Assembly (NCBI RefSeq): GCF_000427465.1
Contig: NZ_KE386497.1
Location: forward strand, 631,014 to 695,013
Length of the DNA: 64,000 nucleotides
Origin: Sinorhizobium arboris LMG 14919
GTDB lineage: Bacteria; Pseudomonadota; Alphaproteobacteria; Rhizobiales; Rhizobiaceae
Direction: 5' to 3'
Under the pieces are notes generated by a model. It was given only the letters and a program-made list of their open reading frames with translations. It was not told the origin of the DNA and did not search any database. The translations under genes and the position numbers were made by a program. Within the stretch, counting starts at the first letter, position 1; the number at the start of each line of letters is the position of its first letter. Positions 53,017 to 60,526 of the stretch are shown here, one piece after another.

Positions 53017-53046
53017 GGCGGCCGCCCTTCCTCCCGGGCGGCCGCC
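53017..53046 (+). promoter_or_regulatory. GC-rich hairpin after the ATPase gene
   Basis: GGCGGCCGCCC (53017-53027) pairs perfectly with GGGCGGCCGCC (53036-53046) around an 8-base loop, with no T tract. It sits between the importer genes and the enzyme genes and could reduce read-through or protect the importer mRNA. Confidence 0.5.
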
Positions 53047-53069
53047 ACCTCCTAACCAGGATAGTCAAG

Positions 53070-53729
53070 ATGACGTCACGAAAAAGGATCGCGCTTGTTC
53101 ACGCGACGCCGATCGCAATCGATCCGATCGGGATCGCCTTCGAGGCCGGCTGGCCTGAGGCCGAGCGGGTGAACATCCTCGAAGATAGCCTTTCTCCAGA
53201 CAGAGCGAGAGACGGCGCTATCACTGACCAAATGTCCGATCGTATCGTGGCGCTGGCCAGGTACGCCCGCATGATCGGCTCCGACGCGGTCCTCTTCACC
53301 TGTTCGTCCTTCGGCACCGCTATCCAGCGGGCGGCGAGCACACTGGATATTCCCGTTCTCAAGCCCAACGAAGCAATGTTCGAAGCCGCGATCCGCAAGG
53401 GTGGCCGTACGGCCATGCTCTACACCTTCCCGCCGGCGCGGGAGGGGATGGAAGCCGAGTTCCGTGAAGAGGCTTCGCGAGTGAGCCCTTCAGCCGAAAT
53501 CGAAAGCTTTCTCGTCGACGGAGCCATTGACGCGGTCCGCGCTGGCGACGAGGCGACCCACAACCGTTTGGTAGCCGAGACCGCAGCCACGATCGAGGGC
53601 TTCGACGCGATCACGCTGGCGCATTTCTCGACAGCGCGGGCGCTTGAGGCCGTGCAGGCGGCCACGCCTATCCCGGTTCTGACCAGCCCGGATGCGGCGG
53701 TTGCCAAGCTTCGCCGCCTGCTGACCTAG
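53070..53729 (+). CDS. Asp/Glu racemase-superfamily protein
   Basis: 219 residues with the aspartate/glutamate racemase fold (also used by maleate isomerase, hydantoin racemase and arylmalonate decarboxylase). It starts with RIALVHATPIAIDPI, and the first catalytic Cys is Cys78 in LFTCSSFG. The usual second Cys region (GCT/GCA) is AHFSTARA at 184-191, with no Cys, so a two-Cys racemisation is unlikely. Single-Cys members do decarboxylations or isomerisations instead. First enzyme after the importer; cytoplasmic. Confidence 0.78.
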   Translation: MTSRKRIALVHATPIAIDPIGIAFEAGWPEAERVNILEDSLSPDRARDGAITDQMSDRIVALARYARMIGSDAVLFTCSSFGTAIQRAASTLDIPVLKPNEAMFEAAIRKGGRTAMLYTFPPAREGMEAEFREEASRVSPSAEIESFLVDGAIDAVRAGDEATHNRLVAETAATIEGFDAITLAHFSTARALEAVQAATPIPVLTSPDAAVAKLRRLLT

Positions 53730-53779
53730 GCGGAAAGCGGGCATCTTCAGACGAGCAGTTCAAACTGGAGGAGACTTGA

Positions 53780-54721
53780 ATGAGCAGTGCAGATCTGACA
53801 CGCAGGCAAATGTTGCAAGGGATGGCGGTGGCGGCTGCTGCGGTCCTTTCACCGGCCAATGCTTTTGCGCAGGAAGTTCCCTTCTCGGCGGGGAGTGCCC
53901 ATCCGAAGTTCAAGGCGCCACCGAAGACCTGCGACGCGCATTTCCACATCTACAACAGCAAGTTTCCCGCGGCCGCCAATGCGAGCCTCGTTCCTCAGGA
54001 TGCGAGCGTAAGCGATTATCACCGTCTCAAGGAGCGGCTTGGCTTCGAACGCAGCGTCATCGTTCAGCCCTCCACCTATGGAACGGATAATTCCTGCCTG
54101 CTCGAAGCCTTGGCCGAGCTCGGGGATGCGGCGCGAGGAATAGCCGTGGTCGACACGTCCGTAACCGACGGTGAACTCAAGCGGCTCGACGCCGCCGGCG
54201 TTCGTGGCATTCGCTTCAATCTCGCGAGAGCCGGCGCCACGACCGTGGACATGATCGAGCCGCTTGCGAAACGCGTTGCGGATCTCGGCTGGCATATCCA
54301 AGTTCATATCAAGGGCGACAGCATCGCAGAACATGCCGGGCTGTTCCAGAACCTTCCGGTCATCACGGTCTTCGACCATCTCGGCCGAATCCCGCAACCA
54401 GCCGGCAAAGAGCATCCGGCCTTCAAGGTCGTGGCCGACCTGCTCGAAAAGGGCAAGGCCTACACCAAGCTCTCCAGCATCTATCAGGACACGCTGGTCG
54501 GGCCGCCGACCTACGCGGACATGGGTGGTTTGGCGAAGGCCTATCTGGCGTTAGCACCTGACCGCGTGCTCTGGGCCACCGATTGGCCCCATCCTTCACC
54601 CGGCAAGTCCGGCAAGCCGGATGATGCGCTGCTGATGGACCTTTGCGCCGAGTGGGCGGGAGATGATCCGACCCGAAGCAAGATCTTTGTCGAGAATGCC
54701 GCCGGCCTTTACGGCTTTTGA
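53780..54721 (+). CDS. Amidohydrolase-2 family protein, probably Tat-exported (LigI-like lactonase candidate)
   Basis: 313 residues. The N-terminus has a twin-arginine-type signal (LTRRQMLQGMAVAAAAVLSP, cleavage near AFA-QE at residue 30). The barrel has metal ligands H54-F-H56 in CDAHFHIYNS, His in WHIQVHIKGDS, FDHLGRIPQP and the Asp in ATDWPHPSPG. The family includes 2-pyrone-4,6-dicarboxylate lactonase and other lactone or amide hydrolases, and decarboxylases. An exported form suggests that a lactone is opened outside the cytoplasm before import. GGAGG precedes the ATG. Confidence 0.8.
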   Translation: MSSADLTRRQMLQGMAVAAAAVLSPANAFAQEVPFSAGSAHPKFKAPPKTCDAHFHIYNSKFPAAANASLVPQDASVSDYHRLKERLGFERSVIVQPSTYGTDNSCLLEALAELGDAARGIAVVDTSVTDGELKRLDAAGVRGIRFNLARAGATTVDMIEPLAKRVADLGWHIQVHIKGDSIAEHAGLFQNLPVITVFDHLGRIPQPAGKEHPAFKVVADLLEKGKAYTKLSSIYQDTLVGPPTYADMGGLAKAYLALAPDRVLWATDWPHPSPGKSGKPDDALLMDLCAEWAGDDPTRSKIFVENAAGLYGF

Positions 54722-54753
54722 GCGTGGGCCGACGAACGGAAAGAGAAACAAGA

Positions 54754-56025
54754 ATGCTACTCGGGGTCATTGCCGACGATTTTACCGGCGCGAGCGATAT
54801 CGCCAATACGATTGTCAAGGGGCTGCCTGGGCAGGGTGGTCTTCGCACGGTGCAATATCTCGGTGTCCCGAGTGCAGCTTCCGACCCGGAGGTCGAGGCC
54901 GGCGTGGTCGCGCTGAAAAGCCGCTCGATCGATGCTGGACTGGCCGTCAGGCAATCGATCGATGCGCTGCAATGGCTGCTCGAACAGGGTTGCCAGCAGA
55001 TCGTCTTCAAATATTGCTCGACCTTCGATTCGACGCCGGCAGGCAATATCGGTCCGGTCGCCGAGGCGCTTGCCGAAGCGCTCGGCGTCAAGGGTGTCGT
55101 CGCCTGCCCGGCATTCCCAGGGGCGGGACGCACGGTCTATCAGGGGCATCTCTTCGTGAAGGACCGGCTCTTGAACGAGTCCGGTCTTCAGAACCACCCG
55201 CTCAATCCGATGACCGATGCCGATATCCGGCGCTGGTTGCGGCTGCAGACGGTCTCGGATGTCGGCCATGTCGACATCTCGGCCGTTCAGGCTGGCCCCA
55301 CGGCGATCGAGGCGGCCTTGCGCAGACATGGTGAGGAAAACCATGTCCTCGTCATCGTCGACGCGGTCACCGATGACGACCTCGTCGCGATCGGCAAGGC
55401 GGTCGCGGATCACCGGCTTGTTACGGGGGGATCGGGGATAGCCATTGGCCTGTCGGCAAACTTCATTGCCCGGGGGCTGGCCAAGGGCGAGGGTTCCGCG
55501 ACAGTCGGCATCGACGGACCGGAGGCGATCCTCGCCGGCAGTTGCTCCGGCGCCACGCGGCAACAGGTCGAAATCCATAAGAAGGATCATCCGACCCTAG
55601 CCATCGATGTGGCAGGCGTGATGAGCGGAAAGGTCGCAACCTCGGACCTGACCTCGTTCCTGCTCGCCAACCTGGGGAGAGCGCCGCTCGTCTATTCCTC
55701 CGGCACCCCCGACGAGGTTCAGGCGATCCAGGCGCGCTTTGGCCGTGAGAAGGTTGCCCATACCCTCGACACTCTCTTTGCCGACACTGCCCGGCAATTG
55801 ATCGATGCCGGAATCCGCCGGCTCGTTGTCGCCGGAGGCGAGACATCGGGTGCAGTGGTTTCGGCGCTCGATATCGGGGCGCTGGCGATCGGGCCCGAGA
55901 TCGATCCCGGCGTTCCGGTTCTTTTCTCGAACGGAGATGAACCCGTAGCGCTAGCGCTCAAGTCCGGCAATTTCGGAGCGCCGGATTTCTTCGCCAAGGC
56001 GCTGGAAAGGCTTGCAGGACGATGA
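54754..56025 (+). CDS. otnK: Four-carbon acid sugar kinase, 3-oxotetronate 4-kinase type
   Basis: 423 residues of the DUF1537 kinase family. N-terminal domain: GVIADDFTGASDIANT and VFKYCSTFDSTPAGNIG; middle: YQGHLFVKDRLLNESGLQNH then PLNPMTDADI, a near match to OtnK; C-terminal nucleotide domain: VAGGETSGAVVSAL and IDPGVPVLFSNG. OtnK is known to phosphorylate 3-oxotetronate (from erythronate or threonate) at O4. The ATG at 54754 is preceded by GGAAAGAG. ATGA-coupled to OtnC, its partner in the described pathway; the usual dehydrogenase LtnD and isomerase OtnI are missing from this island. Confidence 0.87.
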   Translation: MLLGVIADDFTGASDIANTIVKGLPGQGGLRTVQYLGVPSAASDPEVEAGVVALKSRSIDAGLAVRQSIDALQWLLEQGCQQIVFKYCSTFDSTPAGNIGPVAEALAEALGVKGVVACPAFPGAGRTVYQGHLFVKDRLLNESGLQNHPLNPMTDADIRRWLRLQTVSDVGHVDISAVQAGPTAIEAALRRHGEENHVLVIVDAVTDDDLVAIGKAVADHRLVTGGSGIAIGLSANFIARGLAKGEGSATVGIDGPEAILAGSCSGATRQQVEIHKKDHPTLAIDVAGVMSGKVATSDLTSFLLANLGRAPLVYSSGTPDEVQAIQARFGREKVAHTLDTLFADTARQLIDAGIRRLVVAGGETSGAVVSALDIGALAIGPEIDPGVPVLFSNGDEPVALALKSGNFGAPDFFAKALERLAGR

Positions 56026-56660
56026 CCGCTGAAGGCAAATTGCGCGAGGACATCGTTCGCCTGTCGAAGTCGCTGTTCGACCGCGGATTTTCGGTGGGGT
56101 CGGCCGGCAATATCAGTGCCGCAGTCGACGACGGCATTCTCATGACGCCGACGAACTCCTGCCTTGGATTTCTGGATCCGGCACGGCTTTCGAAACTTGA
56201 CCGTAATGGCAATCACATCTCAGGCGACAAGCCTTCGAAGGAAGTGTTCCTCCATCGGGCTTTCTACGAGACCCGACCGCAAACCGGAGCAGTCGTCCAT
56301 CTCCATTCGACTTTTGCGACGGCACTGTCGTGCCTGACCGGCATCGATCCCAGTGACTGCATTCCGCCATTGACGCCCTACGTCGTCATGCGGGTCGGCG
56401 CGGTGAAGCTGCTGTCTTACGTCAAGCCGGGCGATGAGAAGATGGGCGACATGATCCGCGAGCTCGCCGGCCGCTACGCCGCCGTGCTGCTTGCCAATCA
56501 CGGCCCGGTCGTCACCGGCAGGGACATAGCCACGGCGGTCTACGCTGCCGAGGAGCTCGAAGAGACGGCGAAGCTCCTCATCCTGCTGAAGGAAGCGCCG
56601 AAGCGAATGCTATCGGACGAAAACGTTCACGAACTCAAAGCCGTGTTCGGCGCATATTGA
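56022..56660 (+). CDS. otnC: Class II aldolase family, 3-oxotetronate 4-phosphate decarboxylase
   Basis: 212 residues. Zn site His pair in AVVHLHSTFATALSCL and later His in LLANHGPVVTGRD; also SAGNISAAVDDGILMTPTNS, GDKPSKEVFLHRAFYETRP and PPLTPYVVMRVG, all closely matching OtnC. The known reaction decarboxylates 3-oxotetronate 4-phosphate to dihydroxyacetone phosphate. Overlaps otnK by ATGA, so the two steps are coupled. Confidence 0.87.
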   Translation: MTAEGKLREDIVRLSKSLFDRGFSVGSAGNISAAVDDGILMTPTNSCLGFLDPARLSKLDRNGNHISGDKPSKEVFLHRAFYETRPQTGAVVHLHSTFATALSCLTGIDPSDCIPPLTPYVVMRVGAVKLLSYVKPGDEKMGDMIRELAGRYAAVLLANHGPVVTGRDIATAVYAAEELEETAKLLILLKEAPKRMLSDENVHELKAVFGAY

Positions 56661-56673
56661 AGGAGACATTTGG

Positions 56674-57147
56674 ATGAAGACCGCGGATCTGGTCGATGCC
56701 CATGGCGACGATGTTCAATTCTGCAATCTTCCTTTTCTGAAGCTCGGGAAGAGGAAATCCTTTTCCGGCCCGATCGTGACGGTGAAATGCTTCGAGGATA
56801 ACGCGCTCCTGAAATCCGAGCTGCAAAAGCCGGGCGAGGGAAGGGTGATGGTCGTCGATGGCGGCGCGTCGAGCCGCGTTGCGCTCCTCGGCGACCAGAT
56901 CGCGATGATCCTCCGCGACAACGGCTGGGCCGGCATCATCATCAACGGTTCCATCCGAGACAGTGCCGAGATCGACGACATGGACGTTGGCGTCTTCTGC
57001 CTTTCCATGACCCCAAAGAAGTCCGTGAAGGACGGAGCCGGCAAGGCTGGCGTCCCTGTCCAGTTCGGCGGGGTGACCTTTGCCCCTGGCGCCTACGCCT
57101 ATGTCGATGCCGATGGCGTGCTGACGAGCAGCCGCGACCTGCGTTGA
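56674..57147 (+). CDS. RraA-family protein, possible 4-hydroxy-4-carboxy-2-oxo acid aldolase
   Basis: 157 residues with the RraA fold: MVVDGGASSRVALLGDQIA (allosteric/active-site loop region), GWAGIIINGSIRDSAEI carrying the conserved Arg-Asp, and PVQFGGVTFAPGAYAYVDAD. The fold is shared by RNase E inhibitor RraA (about 161 residues) and by aldolases that split 4-hydroxy-4-methyl- or 4-carboxy-4-hydroxy-2-oxoadipate to pyruvate/oxaloacetate. The catabolic context favours an aldolase or oxaloacetate decarboxylase, but the short length and N-terminus (DVQFCNLPFLKLG) look most like RraA. AAGGAGA before the ATG. Confidence 0.75.
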   Translation: MKTADLVDAHGDDVQFCNLPFLKLGKRKSFSGPIVTVKCFEDNALLKSELQKPGEGRVMVVDGGASSRVALLGDQIAMILRDNGWAGIIINGSIRDSAEIDDMDVGVFCLSMTPKKSVKDGAGKAGVPVQFGGVTFAPGAYAYVDADGVLTSSRDLR

Positions 57148-57210
57148 CGCCGCGAAATGGCCGCGCGCTGCGAGGCCTCACTCAAGCAAAACGAATGTAG
57201 GAGAATGGCG

Positions 57211-58611
57211 ATGATCGTCACCACCAACCCGGCCACCGGCGAGGAACTCGCCCGATACGAACTCCACGACGACGCTTATGTCGATGCAGCGCTTTCGGCC
57301 GCTGCCAAGGCGCAAAAGGCGTGGCGCAAGAAGCCCGTCGAAGAGCGGGTTCGACTGCTTGCCGCGATGGCCAGGGTGCTGCGTGCCGGCAAGTCGCGCT
57401 ATGCCGAGATGATCACCCGCGAGATGGGCAAGCCGATCGTCGAGTCCGAGGCGGAAATCGAAAAATGCGCCTATAACTGCGACTTCTATGCCGAGCACGC
57501 GGCGCAACACCTCGCCGACGAGGCAATCGCCTCGAACGCGACCGAGTGCGCCGTCGTCTTCGACCCGCTTGGTGTCGTGCTCGCCATCATGCCCTGGAAC
57601 TATCCGTTCTGGCAATTTTTCCGTTTCGCCGCGCCGGCCTTTGCCGCCGGGAACGGCGCCGTGCTGAAGCACGCGAACAACGTGCCGGAATGTGCGCTCG
57701 CCATCGAGGAGATCATGCGCCAGGCAGGCTGCCCCGAGGGCCTTTTTGCCACCCTGCTGATCGAGCCGGCCAAGGTTGCCGGCATCATTGCCGACGATAG
57801 GATTGCAGCCGTCACGTTGACGGGGTCCACGGAAGTGGGCGCCATCGTCGCGTCGCAGGCCGGCAAGGCGCTGAAAAAGCAGGTACTGGAACTCGGCGGC
57901 TCCGATCCCTTCATCGTGCTTGCCGATGCCGATCTCGAAGAGGCGACGAGCGTCGCGGTTAAGGCACGCTACATCAATGTCGGGCAGTCATGCGTCAACG
58001 CCAAGCGCTTCATCGTGGAGGAAAGCATCGCCGACCGTTTCGTCGCGCTGTTCTGCGAGAAGGTTGCAAACCTGAAGGTGGGGAACCCCACAGAGGGAGA
58101 TACAAATATCGGTCCGATGGCGCGGGAAAACCTGATGACAGGCCTGCATGCACAGGTCGAAAAGACGATTGCCGCGGGTGCTGAACTCAAGCTCGGCGGC
58201 GCGCCGCTGGACCGGCCGGGCTATTTCTATCCTCCGACCGTGCTCGACCATGTACGTCCGGAGATGGCCGCGTTCTGTGAGGAGACCTTCGGTCCCGTCG
58301 CCGCCGTCATCCGCGTCAAGGATGCCGACGAAGCGGTTCGGCTGGCCAACCAGACCGAATACGGTCTCGGCTCGGCGATCTGGACCGGGGACGTGGAGCG
58401 CGCCCGCCGGCTTGCGCACGACATCGACGCGGGCGCCGTCTTCATCAACGGCATGGTCGCCTCCGACCCCAGATACCCCTTCGGCGGGATCAAGCGTTCA
58501 GGCTATGGCCGCGAGCTCGGTGTCTACGGCATCCGCGAGTTCGTCAACATCAAGACGGTCTGGATCGGCCCGGCCAAAGCAGCCCAGCCTGTCGCCAAAG
58601 CGCCCGAGTGA
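57211..58611 (+). CDS. Aldehyde dehydrogenase (succinate-semialdehyde dehydrogenase-like)
   Basis: 466 residues, NAD(P) aldehyde dehydrogenase. Cofactor-binding MPWNYPFWQFFR and the LTGSTEVG turn; catalytic Glu in LELGGSDP and Cys in NVGQSCVNAKR; oligomer/substrate motif EETFGPVAAVIR; C-terminal PFGGIKRSGYGRELG. It is in the YneI/Sad and GabD-like succinate-semialdehyde group. I chose the ATG at 57211 because GTAGGAG is 7 bases upstream; ATG at 57205 is too close. It would oxidise an aldehyde from the pathway (for example tartronate, malonate or succinate semialdehyde; inference). Confidence 0.88.
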   Translation: MIVTTNPATGEELARYELHDDAYVDAALSAAAKAQKAWRKKPVEERVRLLAAMARVLRAGKSRYAEMITREMGKPIVESEAEIEKCAYNCDFYAEHAAQHLADEAIASNATECAVVFDPLGVVLAIMPWNYPFWQFFRFAAPAFAAGNGAVLKHANNVPECALAIEEIMRQAGCPEGLFATLLIEPAKVAGIIADDRIAAVTLTGSTEVGAIVASQAGKALKKQVLELGGSDPFIVLADADLEEATSVAVKARYINVGQSCVNAKRFIVEESIADRFVALFCEKVANLKVGNPTEGDTNIGPMARENLMTGLHAQVEKTIAAGAELKLGGAPLDRPGYFYPPTVLDHVRPEMAAFCEETFGPVAAVIRVKDADEAVRLANQTEYGLGSAIWTGDVERARRLAHDIDAGAVFINGMVASDPRYPFGGIKRSGYGRELGVYGIREFVNIKTVWIGPAKAAQPVAKAPE

Positions 58612-58621
58612 GGAGCACCGC

Positions 58622-59038
58622 ATGACCCAGCCAGCAATCCTCCGCCCTAAGGAGCTCAAGAGCAACGATCGTGGCAACGGCGCCCGCACGACGCCGCTCG
58701 TGACGCGCAGATGCGGCTCGACGAGCATGATCAACGGGATTACCGCCTTTGACCCGGGGGCTTCGATCGGCCTCCACAAGCACAATTGCGAAGAGAGCGT
58801 GATGATCCTCGACGGTCAGGCGATCGCCGAGATCGACGGCGTCCGCTACCCGCTCGGACCCAACGACACGACCTGGATCCCGGCAAACGTGCCCCATCGG
58901 TTCATCAATGCGTCCCAGACCGAGCCGATGCGCATCTTCTGGATCTATGCCTCGATCGATGCGACGCGGACGATGATGGCGACCGGGGAGGAGCGCCCCA
59001 TCGACGCGGAACATCACCAGCAGGGAACACAATCATGA
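58622..59038 (+). CDS. Cupin-domain protein
   Basis: 138 residues forming one cupin barrel. Motif 1: PGASIGLHKHNCEESVMILDG (here HKH and Glu are the metal ligands); motif 2: GPNDTTWIPANVPHRFIN with the fourth ligand His. Such small cupins act as isomerases, dioxygenases or sugar-acid binding proteins. It starts 10 bases after the aldehyde dehydrogenase with GAGGAG upstream and overlaps the next gene by ATGA. Function unassigned. Confidence 0.8.
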   Translation: MTQPAILRPKELKSNDRGNGARTTPLVTRRCGSTSMINGITAFDPGASIGLHKHNCEESVMILDGQAIAEIDGVRYPLGPNDTTWIPANVPHRFINASQTEPMRIFWIYASIDATRTMMATGEERPIDAEHHQQGTQS

Positions 59039-59340
59039 TTGTTGAAGCCGCGGAAATTACGGTCAAGCCCGGCAGCGAGGCGCATTTCGAAGCGGGCGTG
59101 TCCCAGGCCGCGCCCCTGTTCTTGAGAGCGAAAGGCTGCCACGGCGTGGCTCTGCATCGGGTGGTGGAGACACCGCGCGTTTATCGTCTGCTGGTGAAAT
59201 GGGAGACGGTCGACGACCACATGGTCGGCTTCCGCAACTCCGAGGATTTCCAGGCGTGGCGGCGCCTCGTCAGCTCCTGTTTCGATGGCGCCCCAAAGGT
59301 GACCCATTCCGAAGCCGTGGCTTTGTCAAACAACGATTAA
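59035..59340 (+). CDS. Antibiotic biosynthesis monooxygenase (ABM)-fold protein
   Basis: 101 residues, ferredoxin-like ABM/DUF fold: IVEAAEITVKPGSEAHFEAG, GCHGVALHRVVETPRVYRLL and VDDHMVGFRNSEDFQAWRRL. Homologues are small cofactor-free oxygenases, heme-degrading enzymes, or accessory proteins in catabolic operons. Coupled to the cupin by ATGA and apparently the last intact gene of the island. Role unknown. Confidence 0.78.
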   Translation: MIVEAAEITVKPGSEAHFEAGVSQAAPLFLRAKGCHGVALHRVVETPRVYRLLVKWETVDDHMVGFRNSEDFQAWRRLVSSCFDGAPKVTHSEAVALSNND

Positions 59341-59352
59341 GGAGAGATGAGT

Positions 59353-59367
59353 ATGAAAGGCCGTTAA
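59353..59367 (+). other. Five-codon mini-ORF with good ribosome-binding site (gene remnant?)
   Basis: GGAGAG (59341-59346) lies 6 bases before ATG AAA GGC CGT TAA, directly after the ABM gene. The spacing is what a real operon gene would have, but the frame ends after four residues. It may be the stump of a lost gene at the island edge, where the nickel genes begin on the other strand. Confidence 0.3.
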
Positions 59368-59429
59368 CTGCTGTCGTGTTGCTCTCGGATTGCAAGCAGC
59401 ATGATGTCGGACGGTGTCGGCTGTCTCAC

Positions 59430-60476
59430 CTATGAGGGGCTCAGCACAATTCGGTCATATCCCTTCGCTCGATAGATCACCGTCGAGATGATCCAACTCG
59501 CAATGAATATGCATACGACCGCGAAGCCGAGATTTCCGAGACTATCGTTGAAAGTGGCGATGGCCTGCCACGCCTTGCCCTGAAGATTCAGCTTCTCCGA
59601 GATCAGCGCGAGGCCTTCGAGGCCGCCTATGAAGAAGGCAACGATCACAGAGGCGGCCGTGATCGTCAGATTGTACCAGAGCTTGCGAACCGGATTGATC
59701 AGGGCCCAGCCATAGGCGCCGCTCATCAACGTACTGTCCGCGGTATCCATTAGCGACATTCCCGCAGTGAACAATGCAGGGAAGATCAGGATCGTCCAGA
59801 AAGCCGCTCCCTGGGATGCCTGTGCCGCCGAAATGCCGAGCAGGCCGATCTCGGTTGCGGTGTCGAAGCCGAGGCCGAAGAGGAAGCCAACCGGATACAT
59901 GTGCCAGGAGCGCGAAACGATCCTGAAGGTGCGGCGAAAGAAGCGCGCCAACAGGCCTCGCCCTGTAAGCAGGGCATCGAGGTCCTCATCGACAATCCGT
60001 TCCCCGCGTCGTGCGCGAGAGAATGCCGCCCAGATGTTCTTCAGGATGATCAGATTGACGAGACCGAGCGCCAGCAGGAACAGCGCAGATACGGAAGTTC
60101 CGATGATGCCTCCCACAGTCCCAAATGCATCAAGCTCACCCTGCATGGCAGTGGCCGTGGCAGCGATGGCGAGGGACGCCAGCACGACGACCGAGGAATG
60201 ACCGAGCGAGAAGAAGAGACCCACCGAAAACGGCTGCTTTCCCTCCTGCGTCAGCTTGCGGACGACATTGTCGATTGCGGCGATATGGTCCGCATCGAAA
60301 GCGTGACGAATGCCGAGCATATAGGCTACGAATGCTATGCCGAGCAAGGCAGGCTTGTCGGCGAAAGCCGTCCAGGCCCAAGTCCAGGCCGCGATATTGG
60401 CGACGATCAGGAGACCAAAGACGATCGCGATCTTGGATCCTACGTCATTGGTTCGGTCATCGAAAATGCGACGCAT
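59430..60476 (-). CDS. NiCoT-family nickel/cobalt permease
   Basis: 348-residue membrane protein of the nickel/cobalt transporter family (HoxN/NixA/NicT). The signature HAFDADHIAAIDN is at about residues 58-70, with further family motifs LFFSLGHSSVVVL and LGFDTATEIGLLG; about eight membrane segments. Imports Ni2+ across the inner membrane. It is the last gene downstream of larC-larE-larB on the minus strand, so its job is most likely nickel supply for the nickel-pincer nucleotide cofactor. Confidence 0.92.
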   Translation of the reverse strand: MRRIFDDRTNDVGSKIAIVFGLLIVANIAAWTWAWTAFADKPALLGIAFVAYMLGIRHAFDADHIAAIDNVVRKLTQEGKQPFSVGLFFSLGHSSVVVLASLAIAATATAMQGELDAFGTVGGIIGTSVSALFLLALGLVNLIILKNIWAAFSRARRGERIVDEDLDALLTGRGLLARFFRRTFRIVSRSWHMYPVGFLFGLGFDTATEIGLLGISAAQASQGAAFWTILIFPALFTAGMSLMDTADSTLMSGAYGWALINPVRKLWYNLTITAASVIVAFFIGGLEGLALISEKLNLQGKAWQAIATFNDSLGNLGFAVVCIFIASWIISTVIYRAKGYDRIVLSPS

Positions 60477-60526
60477 TCCGCGATCTCCTGCACAAAACCG
60501 TTTGAATGCACTGGACCCAGCCTTGC

